A stretch of 64,000 bases of DNA from Pseudomonadales bacterium (lineage in GTDB: Bacteria; Pseudomonadota; Gammaproteobacteria; Pseudomonadales; Azotimanducaceae), in the NCBI GenBank assembly GCA_028285415.1, contig JANQPF010000008.1, positions 124,001-188,000 on the forward strand, given 5' to 3'. Positions 1-8,107 of this stretch are shown here, one piece after another. The position numbers and the translations under genes were made by a program. Positions within the stretch are counted from its first letter, which is position 1. Every line of letters begins with the position of its first letter. Under the pieces are notes generated by a model. That model made no database searches. It saw only the letters and a program-made list of their open reading frames with translations, and was not told where the DNA came from.

Positions 1-607
1 CAATCAAAACGCCCGTTACGACCGGTTCTCCGAACGCGTGACGCGCAACGCCGACGGCAATATCAGCCGCGTGCAGGCGACGCTGCAGAACATCGGCCAG
101 CGGGAGGTCAACGGTCTCGACTTCACTGCGCACTATAGCCGCGATCACGAACGCTTCGGCCGTCTTACCGTTGCCCTGAACGCAACCCACATTGCCGAGT
201 TCAAAGACAAGTTCGACCCCGACAGCCGGACCGAAGAAAAGGCCGGTACGTTCAGCGACGAAGCTTCCGGCGGCCTGGGTGCCCTGCCGGACTGGAAGTG
301 GAATCTAGGCGTGAGCTGGCAGGCTGAGCACTGGCAGGCGCACTACAACATCTACCACGTCAGCGATCTCGAGGAAGAGGTTCCTTTGCTCGGCACCACC
401 CGGACGATTGAATCGTGGACCACCCACAACGCCAATCTCAACTACCTCGGTCCCATGACCCGCTGGTTCCGGATCACCGCAGGTGTCAACAATCTCTTCG
501 ATGAAGACCCACCCTTCTCTGCGGCCGCGTTCAACGACAGCTACGACGGGCGCACCTACGACATCACCGGGCGCTACTACTTTCTGAAGCTCGAAAAAAC
601 GATCTAA
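1..607 (+). CDS. TonB-dependent receptor, C-terminal part (5' end outside window)
   Basis: The reading frame is open from base 2 and ends at 607, giving about 200 residues of the C-terminal beta-barrel of an outer-membrane TonB-dependent receptor. Visible features are alternating aromatic/polar strands, the segment VNNLFDEDPPF and an ending GRYYFLKLEKTI, a typical last barrel strand apart from the trailing residues. Receptors of this family import siderophores, vitamin B12, glycans or peptides using TonB-ExbBD energy; the substrate cannot be read from this fragment. It is tail to tail with a second receptor whose ending is similar (VNDVFDRDPP, GRYFFLRLSANL), so the two look like paralogues. 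The N-terminal plug and TonB box lie outside the window. Confidence 0.88.
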   Translation, partial: NQNARYDRFSERVTRNADGNISRVQATLQNIGQREVNGLDFTAHYSRDHERFGRLTVALNATHIAEFKDKFDPDSRTEEKAGTFSDEASGGLGALPDWKWNLGVSWQAEHWQAHYNIYHVSDLEEEVPLLGTTRTIESWTTHNANLNYLGPMTRWFRITAGVNNLFDEDPPFSAAAFNDSYDGRTYDITGRYYFLKLEKTI

Positions 608-624
608 GGGCGTTACTTCGGGAT

Positions 625-650
625 AAAAAAAGGGGCTGCAAAGCAGCCCC
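625..650 (-). terminator. Rho-independent terminator of the minus-strand TonB receptor
   Basis: Perfect 8-bp stem GGGGCTGC / GCAGCCCC (632-639 and 643-650) with an AAA loop. On the minus strand it is followed directly by seven T residues (A at 625-631 on the plus strand). It lies 34 bases past the stop of the minus-strand receptor and in the 3' flank of the plus-strand one, where it would also block read-through by structure alone. Confidence 0.88.
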
Positions 651-683
651 TCAAATCGCTCGTATTATTGTTGTATCGAGCTA

Positions 684-3470
684 TTACAGGTTCGCACTCA
701 GGCGAAGGAAGAAGTAACGACCAACCGGTGAGTACAGGAACAGGTCGGTGTTGTTACCCGAGCTGAACACGTACGGCGGGTCACGATCGAATACGTCGTT
801 GACGCCGAATACCGCGGTGTACTGATCCCAGTTGTAACGCACACGCATGTCCCACTCGGTGTGAGACGGTACGTCTTCGTAACCGAAGATGTTGGTGTCT
901 TCATCGAAGCTCGGATCGCTCATACCGTGGATGTAGCGACCGCGAACGATGAAGTCCCACTCGTTCCAGCTGACCTGGTTGTTCCAGATGCCTTTGATGC
1001 GCGGAATAGAGCCGCGATCGTCAGCACCGCCGGCACCCGGGAAGAACGTGTTTTCACGGACGTAGGTTGCCTGCAGCTCGGTGTTGAACAGAAGGTCGAA
1101 CGCTTCGAACTCGTACAGCAGACCCAGATCGTAACCGTCGGTCGTAACCTTGGTCAGGTTGGTCAGCTGGTTCGTGAAGTTCTGGAAGTTCAGACCTGCC
1201 GCGTTGACCACCGGCGTGAAGAGCGCACACTGCGGATCCGTGAGGCCAACCGCGCCATTGAAACAACCCTGCACAATCGAGTCAGACGTCGGACGGCTGA
1301 TCAAGCCTTCTACTTCGATATCCCAGTAGTCGACCGTCATCTGGAAACCTTCCAGGAAGCTCGGCGTGAATACGATACCGATGGTGGACGTATCCGCGGT
1401 TTCCGGTTCGAGGTTCGGGTTGCCACCGGCGAGAACCGCTGACTGCGCCGCAGCCAGAGGCGTGCCCAGCGGGATACCTGCGGCCGCACAGTTGGCGGCA
1501 GCATTGTCGACAGCGCCGGCCGCACACGGGTTGCTGAAGAAGTCGAAGCTGACCACACCGCCGCCGAAGAGGTCGGTGATCTGCGGCGCGCGGTAGGCGG
1601 TGCTCAAGGTGGCACGCACACGCACGTCGTCGATGATCTGCCAGTTGAGGCCAAAGCGCTCAACGGATTCTTCACCAAAGTTCGAGTAGTCGGAGTGACG
1701 GAACTGCAGGTTCAGGTCCAGATTCTGGAAACCCGGGGCATCTGCAAGCAGCGGAATGTCAATTTCCGCGAAGTACTCTTCCACGTCGAAGGAACCTTCG
1801 GTGGTGAATACCTGGTTGGCAACCGACTCACCCGCTTCGGTGATGGAGTCAGGCTTGGTGAAACCTTCGTCAGTGCGGGTTTCGAAACCGACAGCCATCT
1901 GTACTTCACCGGCCGGCAGCTCGAAGATCGGGCCTGACGCCACGCCGAAGAATCCAGTGGTCTGGAATTTCGCCTGTGCGGTCGCAACCTGACGCAGGTA
2001 AGCAATCTCAGCTTGCGTCCAGTTACCCGGACGAACTGCGTCGAGCGCACCGCTCGGGTTAACGGTCTGCGCACAGAGTGCGTCCTGAGCACATGCATCC
2101 GGATCGGAGATGCGCAGGAAGCGAGCCAGGTTCCACACTGCGTTGGTGGTCAGCGTCGCATCCAGACGGGTGTAGAGATACGACAGTTCCCAGGTCCAGT
2201 TGTTGAAGAAGCTTTCTTCGTTGATGATCTCACCGCGCAGCCCCGCCGTCAGACGGGTCGTGTTGACTTCGAAGTCAGACTGACGCGTGCCGATCGTGCT
2301 GGACGGACGGAAGTAGAAGAAGCCGCCTTCACCGGCTACCGGAACGTTCGGGTTGGTGCCCGGTACGTAAGAACCTGCTGGGAATGCCGGGGTACCGAAG
2401 GAACCCGGGTTACCGTCGAGGTTGCTGACGCCGGTACGCTTGGAGTACTGCGCTTCAACGAACGCTTCAATGCCGTCGAAGATCTCGTAGACGCCATAAC
2501 CGGCCGTGCTGTAGAGCTCAGACTGCGTGATCAGGTCCTGTTCCGCACCATAATCGTAACGCAGGAGCTGTACGGCGTCGGGGCTGGTCGGTGCCTGGCC
2601 CTGAGTGGACGGACAGCCTGCCGCACCCACGTTGGTGATCTCGTCACCGCCGAAGGCAACAGGAAGCGTACAGAAGAACGTACCGTTGTCGCCGAAGAAC
2701 GCACCGCCCGGGGAGAAGAAGCTGCCCTGGCTGATGCTGGTTGCACCAATACCGGAAACGGTCGGGAATGCCCAGTCGCGATCCCTCTGATTGATGTTGT
2801 TGTTGTAGCGATATTCCGCACCAACCATCACTGAACCGCGATCGCTGGTCGTACCAATAGCAAGGTCTGCGCTGTACTGCTCGCCGTCACCTTCGCTGGA
2901 AATGCCCGACTGAGCACCCGCCTGTACGCCTTCGAAACGCTCTTTCAAGATGACGTTAACCACGCCTGAAATTGCGTCTGAACCGTAAATGGCAGAAGCA
3001 CCGTCACGCAGGATGTCCACGCGGTCGATGAGAGCGGTCGGCACGAAGCTCAAGTCGACGGCCTGGTTAGACAGGGCATCGGCAAATGAAGCAACACGCT
3101 TGCCGTTGATCAGGATGAGCACGCGGCTCTGACCGAGGTTACGCAGGTCAACAGAACTTGCGCCGCCACCGGAGAGGATGCTCGACTGGTTGAAACCTGC
3201 GGTACCGGCAACAGCCTGGTTACGCAGCGCTTCACCAAGGTTGGTGAACCCTGATTCCACAATGGATTGGCCGCTGATGACGGTAATGGGGCTGGCTGAC
3301 GTAAAGTCAGAGCGCTTGATGCGCGAACCCGTTACTACCACCTCTTCTACGACTTCTCCTTCCTCTTCGTCTTCGGCAGCGAAAACGACTTGAGGTGCGG
3401 TGAGGGTAATCATAGCCAGCGCGAGTGCCTTAACTAGCGCACGCGCCCATATTGGCTGATCTACAGTCAT
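684..3470 (-). CDS. TonB-dependent outer-membrane receptor
   Basis: A 928-residue outer-membrane receptor. Residues 1-31 form a signal peptide (basic start, hydrophobic ALAMITL stretch, likely cut after VFA). A very acidic stretch (EDEEEGEVVEE) leads into a TonB box of the EEVVVTGSRIKR type. The plug domain follows (about 50-180, with the SILSGGGASSVDLRNLG and RVLILINGKRV blocks), then a long barrel ending in GRYFFLRLSANL. This box and the plug with INGKRV/DRVDILRDGASAIYGSDA are typical of the large receptor families expanded in oligotrophic Proteobacteria; the ligand is unknown. The ATG has a strong ribosome site (GGGGGA, 6 bases upstream). No ExbB/TonB or periplasmic binding genes are adjacent. 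A clear terminator follows. Confidence 0.93.
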   Translation of the reverse strand: MTVDQPIWARALVKALALAMITLTAPQVVFAAEDEEEGEVVEEVVVTGSRIKRSDFTSASPITVISGQSIVESGFTNLGEALRNQAVAGTAGFNQSSILSGGGASSVDLRNLGQSRVLILINGKRVASFADALSNQAVDLSFVPTALIDRVDILRDGASAIYGSDAISGVVNVILKERFEGVQAGAQSGISSEGDGEQYSADLAIGTTSDRGSVMVGAEYRYNNNINQRDRDWAFPTVSGIGATSISQGSFFSPGGAFFGDNGTFFCTLPVAFGGDEITNVGAAGCPSTQGQAPTSPDAVQLLRYDYGAEQDLITQSELYSTAGYGVYEIFDGIEAFVEAQYSKRTGVSNLDGNPGSFGTPAFPAGSYVPGTNPNVPVAGEGGFFYFRPSSTIGTRQSDFEVNTTRLTAGLRGEIINEESFFNNWTWELSYLYTRLDATLTTNAVWNLARFLRISDPDACAQDALCAQTVNPSGALDAVRPGNWTQAEIAYLRQVATAQAKFQTTGFFGVASGPIFELPAGEVQMAVGFETRTDEGFTKPDSITEAGESVANQVFTTEGSFDVEEYFAEIDIPLLADAPGFQNLDLNLQFRHSDYSNFGEESVERFGLNWQIIDDVRVRATLSTAYRAPQITDLFGGGVVSFDFFSNPCAAGAVDNAAANCAAAGIPLGTPLAAAQSAVLAGGNPNLEPETADTSTIGIVFTPSFLEGFQMTVDYWDIEVEGLISRPTSDSIVQGCFNGAVGLTDPQCALFTPVVNAAGLNFQNFTNQLTNLTKVTTDGYDLGLLYEFEAFDLLFNTELQATYVRENTFFPGAGGADDRGSIPRIKGIWNNQVSWNEWDFIVRGRYIHGMSDPSFDEDTNIFGYEDVPSHTEWDMRVRYNWDQYTAVFGVNDVFDRDPPYVFSSGNNTDLFLYSPVGRYFFLRLSANL

Positions 3471-3733
3471 GTTTATCCCCCAACTGTAAGGTTAAGAAAA
3501 TGCGATTGTGCTTTAACTTCAGCTTATAAATGACTGATTTTTAAGGAATCGCGTTCGATAATTCGACTTCTTATTCCCCCTTGCAAATCAGTGCCTTACA
3601 AACCGCGAAGCCACGGGCACAGTTTCGCTACGTGTTAAACGGATAAGTCGGGGGCTCCCTCAACGAAAAATTCATTTTTTTTCACTTTTTCGAGAGCTGG
3701 GGAGAAGGCCGGGGAAAAAGCGCTGCCGCAAGG

Positions 3734-4282
3734 CTATTGCAGGCGTCGCACGCCAACGCTGCGGCCACCACCGGCAAGGCGCAGGTAGTAGCCAAAACGG
3801 CCCTTCTCGACAACCACTTCGGGGTCGACGTAGGTGCGACTGCGGTACTTGCCGCCCACCCGCTGCTGCCAGACCTGGCCGTTGTCGAGGCGGAAAACGG
3901 TCTTGCCGTCCCAGCCGCGGAACTCACCCTTGAGACGGGCAACAATCTGATCCGGCACGTCGGGCTCCGGTTCACGCTGAACCTGCTCGCGGCCAAATCG
4001 TTCCTCCGGGGAGGCGTCTGGCGCGGCGGCCGCAGGTGAAGTCGAGACGGCCGGTGCTGCGGGCGTCGCGGGTGCTGCAGCCGCTGGCGCGGGGGCACGC
4101 CCTTCGAGCCAGCGTGACAGGTATTCGAGCTCTGCTGGCGTCAGCTTGTCGAGACCCGCCGCTTTGAACTCGGCCTCGCTCATCGTTGCGCGCAGATCCT
4201 GCGCCTGAGCGCCGAGGCTCAGAAGCCCAAGCAGCAGCGCTGCCAGTAAACCACGAATGCTGTTGTCTTTGTTTGCGCGCAT
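3734..4282 (-). CDS. Secreted hypothetical protein with C-terminal small beta domain
   Basis: 182 residues from the ATG at 4282, preferred over an in-frame GTG at 4291 because GGTGAG lies 5 bases upstream. A signal peptide is visible (about residues 8-27, ending LGAQAQ). A short helical motif, LTPAELEYLSRWLEG, follows, then an Ala/Pro-rich linker and a C-terminal region (about 100-180) rich in beta strands: GEFRGWDGKTVFRLDNGQVW and later RFGYYLRLAGGGRSVGVRRL. This C-terminal pattern occurs in unannotated periplasmic proteins of Gammaproteobacteria and may be an SH3- or OB-like fold; that is inference. It is divergent from pyrB. No function is assigned. Confidence 0.75.
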   Translation of the reverse strand: MRANKDNSIRGLLAALLLGLLSLGAQAQDLRATMSEAEFKAAGLDKLTPAELEYLSRWLEGRAPAPAAAAPATPAAPAVSTSPAAAAPDASPEERFGREQVQREPEPDVPDQIVARLKGEFRGWDGKTVFRLDNGQVWQQRVGGKYRSRTYVDPEVVVEKGRFGYYLRLAGGGRSVGVRRLQ

Positions 4283-4403
4283 CGTTCTCACCAGTGCTCA
4301 GCAGGATCAAGTCCGGGACGGCCGCTATGCTAATGGAGCCGTCGTCGGGATTCGAGGCTTTCATGGTGTAAGATGCACCCGCACGACAAACCGGGGAAAG
4401 TGT

Positions 4404-5444
4404 TTGGACTTTGTTGGGAACCACATTCTGAGCGTCGGCCAATTCGATCGATCCGACGTCGAGCGGATTTTTCAGGTTGCTGACGACATGCGGCCTTACG
4501 CCATGCGCAATCGCATCACCCGTGTCCTCGAGGGTGCGATCGTTTCCAATATGTTCTTCGAACCGTCGACGCGAACCCGCGTGTCGTTCGGCTCCGCCTT
4601 CAATCTGCTCGGCGGCGAAGTCCGCGAGACGACGGAGGTCAAGGCGTCGAGCCTCGCCAAAGGGGAATCGCTTTACGACACGGCGCGCGTACTGTCCGGG
4701 TACAGCGACGTCATTGTCATGCGCCACCCCGAACCGCACAGCGTTGCCGAATTTGCTCAGGCAAGCCGGGTGCCGGTCATCAACGGCGGTGACGGACCCA
4801 ACGAGCATCCCAGCCAGGCACTGCTGGACCTTTACACGATGCGCCAGGAAATCGCCGAACAGGGGCGTGGCGTGGATGGTTTGAGCGTCGCCTTGATCGG
4901 CGACTTGAAATACGGCCGTGCGGTACATTCGCTCTGCAAGCTGCTCGGCCTCTTCGACGACATCCGCCTGCACCTGATCTCGCCACCGGGTCTGGAGCTG
5001 CCGGACGACATTGTCAAAGCGGTGCAGGCCAACGGCCACGAAGTGCACGCGTTCCACGAGCTCGAGCCGGGCATCCACGGCGTGGACATTCTTTACGTAA
5101 CCCGAACCCAGGAGGAGCGCTTCCCATCACAAGCGGAAGCAGACCGCTATCGGGGGCTCTTTCGCCTCAACCAGTCGATCTACACCCAGCACTGTGAGCC
5201 CAACACGGTCATCATGCACCCTCTGCCCCGGGATTCCCGGGAGCAGGCGCAGGAGCTCGACGACGATCTCAACACAAATCCAAATCTCGCCATCTTCCGT
5301 CAGACCGATAACGGCGTGCTGGTACGGATGGCGCTCTTTGCACTCGTGCTCGACGTCGTGGGGGAAGTGGATAATCACGCCCAGCCGGTCACCTGGTACA
5401 CCGCCAAGCGCCACCTGAGCGCAAAGGACCGCGGCGTTCGTTAG
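4404..5444 (+). CDS. pyrB: Aspartate carbamoyltransferase catalytic subunit
   Basis: Catalyses carbamoyl phosphate + aspartate to N-carbamoyl-aspartate, the committed step of pyrimidine synthesis, in the cytosol. The TTG at 4404 is chosen as start: GGGGAA lies 5 bases upstream and the protein then begins MDFVGNHILSVGQFDR, where the family begins; the open frame upstream is not PyrB-like. Carbamoyl-phosphate-binding residues STRTR (55-59 of 346), the HPSQALLDLYT block and HPLPR near the C-terminus are present. At about 346 residues it is longer than the 311-residue enteric PyrB. No pyrI (regulatory) or pyrC (dihydroorotase) neighbour is seen, so allosteric control through PyrI is not supported here. 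Confidence 0.95.
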   Translation: MDFVGNHILSVGQFDRSDVERIFQVADDMRPYAMRNRITRVLEGAIVSNMFFEPSTRTRVSFGSAFNLLGGEVRETTEVKASSLAKGESLYDTARVLSGYSDVIVMRHPEPHSVAEFAQASRVPVINGGDGPNEHPSQALLDLYTMRQEIAEQGRGVDGLSVALIGDLKYGRAVHSLCKLLGLFDDIRLHLISPPGLELPDDIVKAVQANGHEVHAFHELEPGIHGVDILYVTRTQEERFPSQAEADRYRGLFRLNQSIYTQHCEPNTVIMHPLPRDSREQAQELDDDLNTNPNLAIFRQTDNGVLVRMALFALVLDVVGEVDNHAQPVTWYTAKRHLSAKDRGVR

Positions 5445-5478
5445 CGGGCGCGTCTAATCAAGAGCGAATTGAGAGATT

Positions 5479-5501
5479 CTGCCGGCTCCGGGAGCCGGCA
5501 G
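5479..5501. other. Strong GC hairpin after pyrB
   Basis: Perfect inverted repeat CTGCCGGCTC / GAGCCGGCAG with a 3-base loop, 35 bases past the pyrB stop and between two convergent genes. There is no T-run on either side, so it is not a textbook Rho-independent terminator. It may instead stabilise 3' ends or assist termination from both directions. Confidence 0.55.
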
Positions 5502-5570
5502 GGGTAGCGCGAGACGGGCATCGACTGATGCCCGAATAAAAAGAGAAGTAACCAGGCCTCGGGTGGCGAA

Positions 5571-6023
5571 TCAGCGCTTTTTGGGCGCCTTCTTCGGTAC
5601 CTTGGGCATGCGATCTTTCCAGGCCTTAGGTGCGCTTTTGTAGCCACGGCACTGAGCGAGGAACTTGGTTGCTTCGTTCCAGGCTTTGTCCGCACCAAGA
5701 CGCTTCACGGAAAACTCCCGGACGTGGGACTTACCGCTGGTCTGCACCTGCACACGAAACGCAGGGCTCGGCCGATAGACGAGGTTGATGCCTCGCACAC
5801 CGGTGGAGTGCTTTTTGTCAGTGCCAGCCTCGCGCACGCGCTTGGCCTTTGCAGCCGACTGTTTGTCCGCCCACTTCTGGTCTAACGCTTTGGCTTCTCT
5901 GCGCACTTCCTTTTGCTTGGTTTTGTTCAACCCAATCAGACTGAAGTATTCCTGCTGCAACTTGCCGTCGATGCTGCGAGCAACGCGCAGCAGCTGACCG
6001 TTGTTGAGTTCGTACACTGCCAC
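5571..6023 (-). CDS. AP2-like domain protein, basic C-terminus
   Basis: 150 residues. The middle part (about 75-130: GVRGINLVYRPSPAFRVQVQ followed by KSHVREFSVKRLGADKAWNEATKFLAQCRG) has the strand-strand-strand-helix pattern of AP2/integrase-type DNA-binding domains: an opening GVRG, then FRV, a central basic strand and an Ala-rich helix. The C-terminus is lysine-rich (PKVPKKAPKKR). The N-terminal part (about 1-70) has a basic helical stretch rich in K/R/E/Q. A DNA- or RNA-binding role is inferred from the fold pattern and charge only. It lies 36 bases downstream of etfA on the same strand and could be co-transcribed with it, though nothing functional links the two. Confidence 0.7.
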   Translation of the reverse strand: MAVYELNNGQLLRVARSIDGKLQQEYFSLIGLNKTKQKEVRREAKALDQKWADKQSAAKAKRVREAGTDKKHSTGVRGINLVYRPSPAFRVQVQTSGKSHVREFSVKRLGADKAWNEATKFLAQCRGYKSAPKAWKDRMPKVPKKAPKKR

Positions 6024-6059
6024 TGGATTGACTCCTCTTTGCTTGGCTAGTACTTAGAA

Positions 6060-6989
6060 CTATAGCAAAGCTTCTAGTTCAGGTAGAGCCTTAAACAAGT
6101 CGGCAACAAGTCCGTAGTCCGCCACCTGGAAAATCGGCGCGTCTTCGTCTTTGTTGATGGCAACAATGACTTTGCTGTCCTTCATGCCGGCCAGATGCTG
6201 GATCGCTCCGGAGATGCCAACGGCGATGTAGAGATCCGGCGCAACAATCTTGCCCGTCTGCCCCACTTGCATGTCGTTAGGTACGAAACCCGCATCCACG
6301 GCGGCGCGTGATGCACCAATGGCTGCCCCGAGCTTGTCGGCAATACCCTCGAGCAGGGCAAAGTTGTCGCCGCTCTGCATGCCGCGGCCACCGGAGATGA
6401 TGATGCCGGCGGCGGTCAGCTCGGGCCGCTCGGACTGCGCAATCTCTTCACCCACAAAGGCGGACACGCCTGCGTCGTGCACGGCGCCTACCGCTTCCGT
6501 GGCAGCACTGCCGCCTTCGGCAGGCACCGGATCGTAAGCGGTGCCGCGCACGGAAACGACCTTAACGGCATCGTTGGCCTTGACCGTCGCAATGGCGTTC
6601 CCGGCGTAGATCGGCCGTTTGAACGTGTCTTCACTTTCCACGCTGATGATGTCGGAAATCATGGCGACACCCAGGAGCGCTGCTACCCGCGGCAGGTAGT
6701 TTTTGCCGTTGGTGGTATGCGCGGTGACAATGTGGGAATAACCGGCTGCAACTTCGACCACCAGCGCAGCAATGTTCTCGGGCAGCTGGTTCTCATAGGC
6801 GGCGTTGTCCGCCACCAGCACCTTGTTCACCCCCGGCACGGCCGCTGCCTGGCCGGCAACGCCGTCAACGCCGCTACCGGCAACCAGCACGTCGACGTCA
6901 CCGCCAATGGCGGCTGCCGCCGCGAGCGCCACGCGCGTAGCCGCTTTGAGTTCCGAGTTATCGTGTTCTGCTACTACTAAAACGCTCAT
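6060..6989 (-). CDS. etfA: Electron transfer flavoprotein alpha subunit
   Basis: 309 residues, the normal EtfA length. It binds FAD and, with EtfB, shuttles electrons from acyl-CoA and other dehydrogenases to ETF-ubiquinone oxidoreductase. The N-terminal half has the [22 protein letters not shown] opening and the [23 protein letters not shown] core. The C-terminal FAD domain has the family signature [19 protein letters not shown], then [45 protein letters not shown]. Its start overlaps the stop of etfB by four bases (ATGA type), so the two subunits are probably translationally coupled, fitting a 1:1 heterodimer. Confidence 0.97.
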   Translation of the reverse strand: MSVLVVAEHDNSELKAATRVALAAAAAIGGDVDVLVAGSGVDGVAGQAAAVPGVNKVLVADNAAYENQLPENIAALVVEVAAGYSHIVTAHTTNGKNYLPRVAALLGVAMISDIISVESEDTFKRPIYAGNAIATVKANDAVKVVSVRGTAYDPVPAEGGSAATEAVGAVHDAGVSAFVGEEIAQSERPELTAAGIIISGGRGMQSGDNFALLEGIADKLGAAIGASRAAVDAGFVPNDMQVGQTGKIVAPDLYIAVGISGAIQHLAGMKDSKVIVAINKDEDAPIFQVADYGLVADLFKALPELEALL

Positions 6990-7738
6990 GCAATCACCTT
7001 TGCTTCATTCTTCAGCTTGTCGACGAGTTCTTCGACAGTTTCTACCTTGATACCCGCCTCTCGTTCAGCCGGCGGCTCGACGGACAGCACCTCAACGGTA
7101 GGCGCCATATCGACACCCAGCTCGTCCGGCGTGACGACATCGAGCGGCTTCTTCTTGGCTTTCATGATGTTGGGCAGCGACGCATAGCGCGGCTCGTTCA
7201 AGCGCAGGTCCGTGGTGACGACCGCAGGGATATCGACCGACACGGTCTGCAGACCGCCATCAATTTCACGTACGACTTGAGCCTTACCGTCAGCGATGCT
7301 GACCTCGGAAGCAAAGGTGGCCTGTGGCATGCCGGTCAGTGCCGCGAACATCTGCCCGGTCTGGCTGTTGTCACCGTCGATGCTCTGCTTGCCGAAGATG
7401 ACGAGCTCAGCGCTTTCACGCTCCTGCAGGGCTGCGAGCGCGCGAGCAATGGCCAACGGCTGAACGTCCACGTCGGTTTCGATCAGCACCGCACGATCCG
7501 CGCCAAGGGCAAGACAGGTGCGCAGCTGCTCCTGGCATGCGGATGCGCCTACCGCAACCGCAACCACCTCGGTGGCGGTACCGGCCTCTTTCAGGCGGAC
7601 CGCCTCTTCAATGGCAATCTCGCAGAACGGGTTTACCGACATTTTGACATTGGACAGGTCGACCCCGGTGTTGTCTGGTTTCACGCGTACTTTGACGTTG
7701 TAGTCGACCACGCGTTTCACGGGTACCAGTACTTTCAT
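6986..7738 (-). CDS. etfB: Electron transfer flavoprotein beta subunit
   Basis: 250 residues, full length for EtfB. It opens [20 protein letters not shown] and has the family block [14 protein letters not shown], the AMP-binding region and the recognition-loop sequence [23 protein letters not shown]. It forms the soluble electron carrier with EtfA, encoded immediately downstream with a 4-base overlap. GAGGAG 4 bases before the ATG is a good ribosome site. A 16-bp palindrome 21 bases upstream of the start probably binds a regulator. The partner oxidoreductase is divergently encoded, so all three genes of the electron path lie together. Confidence 0.97.
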   Translation of the reverse strand: MKVLVPVKRVVDYNVKVRVKPDNTGVDLSNVKMSVNPFCEIAIEEAVRLKEAGTATEVVAVAVGASACQEQLRTCLALGADRAVLIETDVDVQPLAIARALAALQERESAELVIFGKQSIDGDNSQTGQMFAALTGMPQATFASEVSIADGKAQVVREIDGGLQTVSVDIPAVVTTDLRLNEPRYASLPNIMKAKKKPLDVVTPDELGVDMAPTVEVLSVEPPAEREAGIKVETVEELVDKLKNEAKVIA

Positions 7739-7758
7739 AGGCTCCTCACTTCATAGCG

Positions 7759-7774
7759 CTAACGTTTACGTTAG
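7759..7774. promoter_or_regulatory. Perfect 16-bp palindrome upstream of etfB, candidate LiuR-like operator
   Basis: CTAACGT-TT-ACGTTAG: 7-bp arms with a 2-base centre, 21 bases upstream of the etfB ATG. The ACGTnnACGT core and the dyad resemble operators of the MerR-family regulator LiuR, which controls branched-chain amino-acid and acyl-CoA catabolism, including etf genes, in several Proteobacteria. The resemblance is from memory of the motif, not from a search. No regulator gene is nearby. Confidence 0.5.
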
Positions 7775-8056
7775 TCAGCTGATTGCTTTCGAGTGTTGTT
7801 TTGGCGGGCGATTGGAAGGCATCGCCGTACACGACACGCACCGACTATCAATTTCTATCCAGTCCGACCCAGTTCGACCCCGCTCTCCACCCGCCCTGCC
7901 GGGCGTCTCTTCTGGGATCAATGCACGGTGCTTTTATTAGCGATCTCTACCCGATTCCCTAAACGGATTTCGCTTGAGTCTGCCGTGACCCATTTTTTTT
8001 TGGCGGCGTATTGTCGCCATGCGTCCAATCAAGGTCAAGGCGCCGTAAAATCGCGT

Positions 8057-8062
8057 TATAAT
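8057..8062 (+). promoter_or_regulatory. Candidate -10 element for ETF-ubiquinone oxidoreductase gene
   Basis: Exact TATAAT located 45 bases before the ATG. No convincing -35 hexamer is seen at 16-18 bases upstream, so recognition may depend on an activator or on upstream AT-rich DNA. Confidence 0.45.
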
Positions 8063-8107
8063 GAGCGGCTGAATTTTTTCGAATTTTTTATAAGAAGGAC
8101 TACTTAC

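Larger units (their letters stand above)
7739..8107. other. Divergent intergenic region between etfBA and ETF-ubiquinone oxidoreductase
   Basis: 369 bases without a gene. Contents: the etfB ribosome site; a perfect palindrome at 7759-7774; a TATAAT hexamer at 8057-8062 on the plus strand; a direct repeat of GAATTTTTT just before the oxidoreductase gene; and its ribosome site AAGAAGGA (8092-8099). The frame open on the plus strand through this stretch has no ribosome site and is not related to the oxidoreductase family. Confidence 0.8.

Noticed and set aside
3972-5078. 368-codon minus-strand frame opposite pyrB
   Set aside because: Antisense to pyrB motifs and overlapping the secreted hypothetical gene; composition-driven open frame.
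5479-5501. Hairpin after pyrB considered as intrinsic terminator
   Set aside because: No T-run on either strand; kept only as a structured hairpin.
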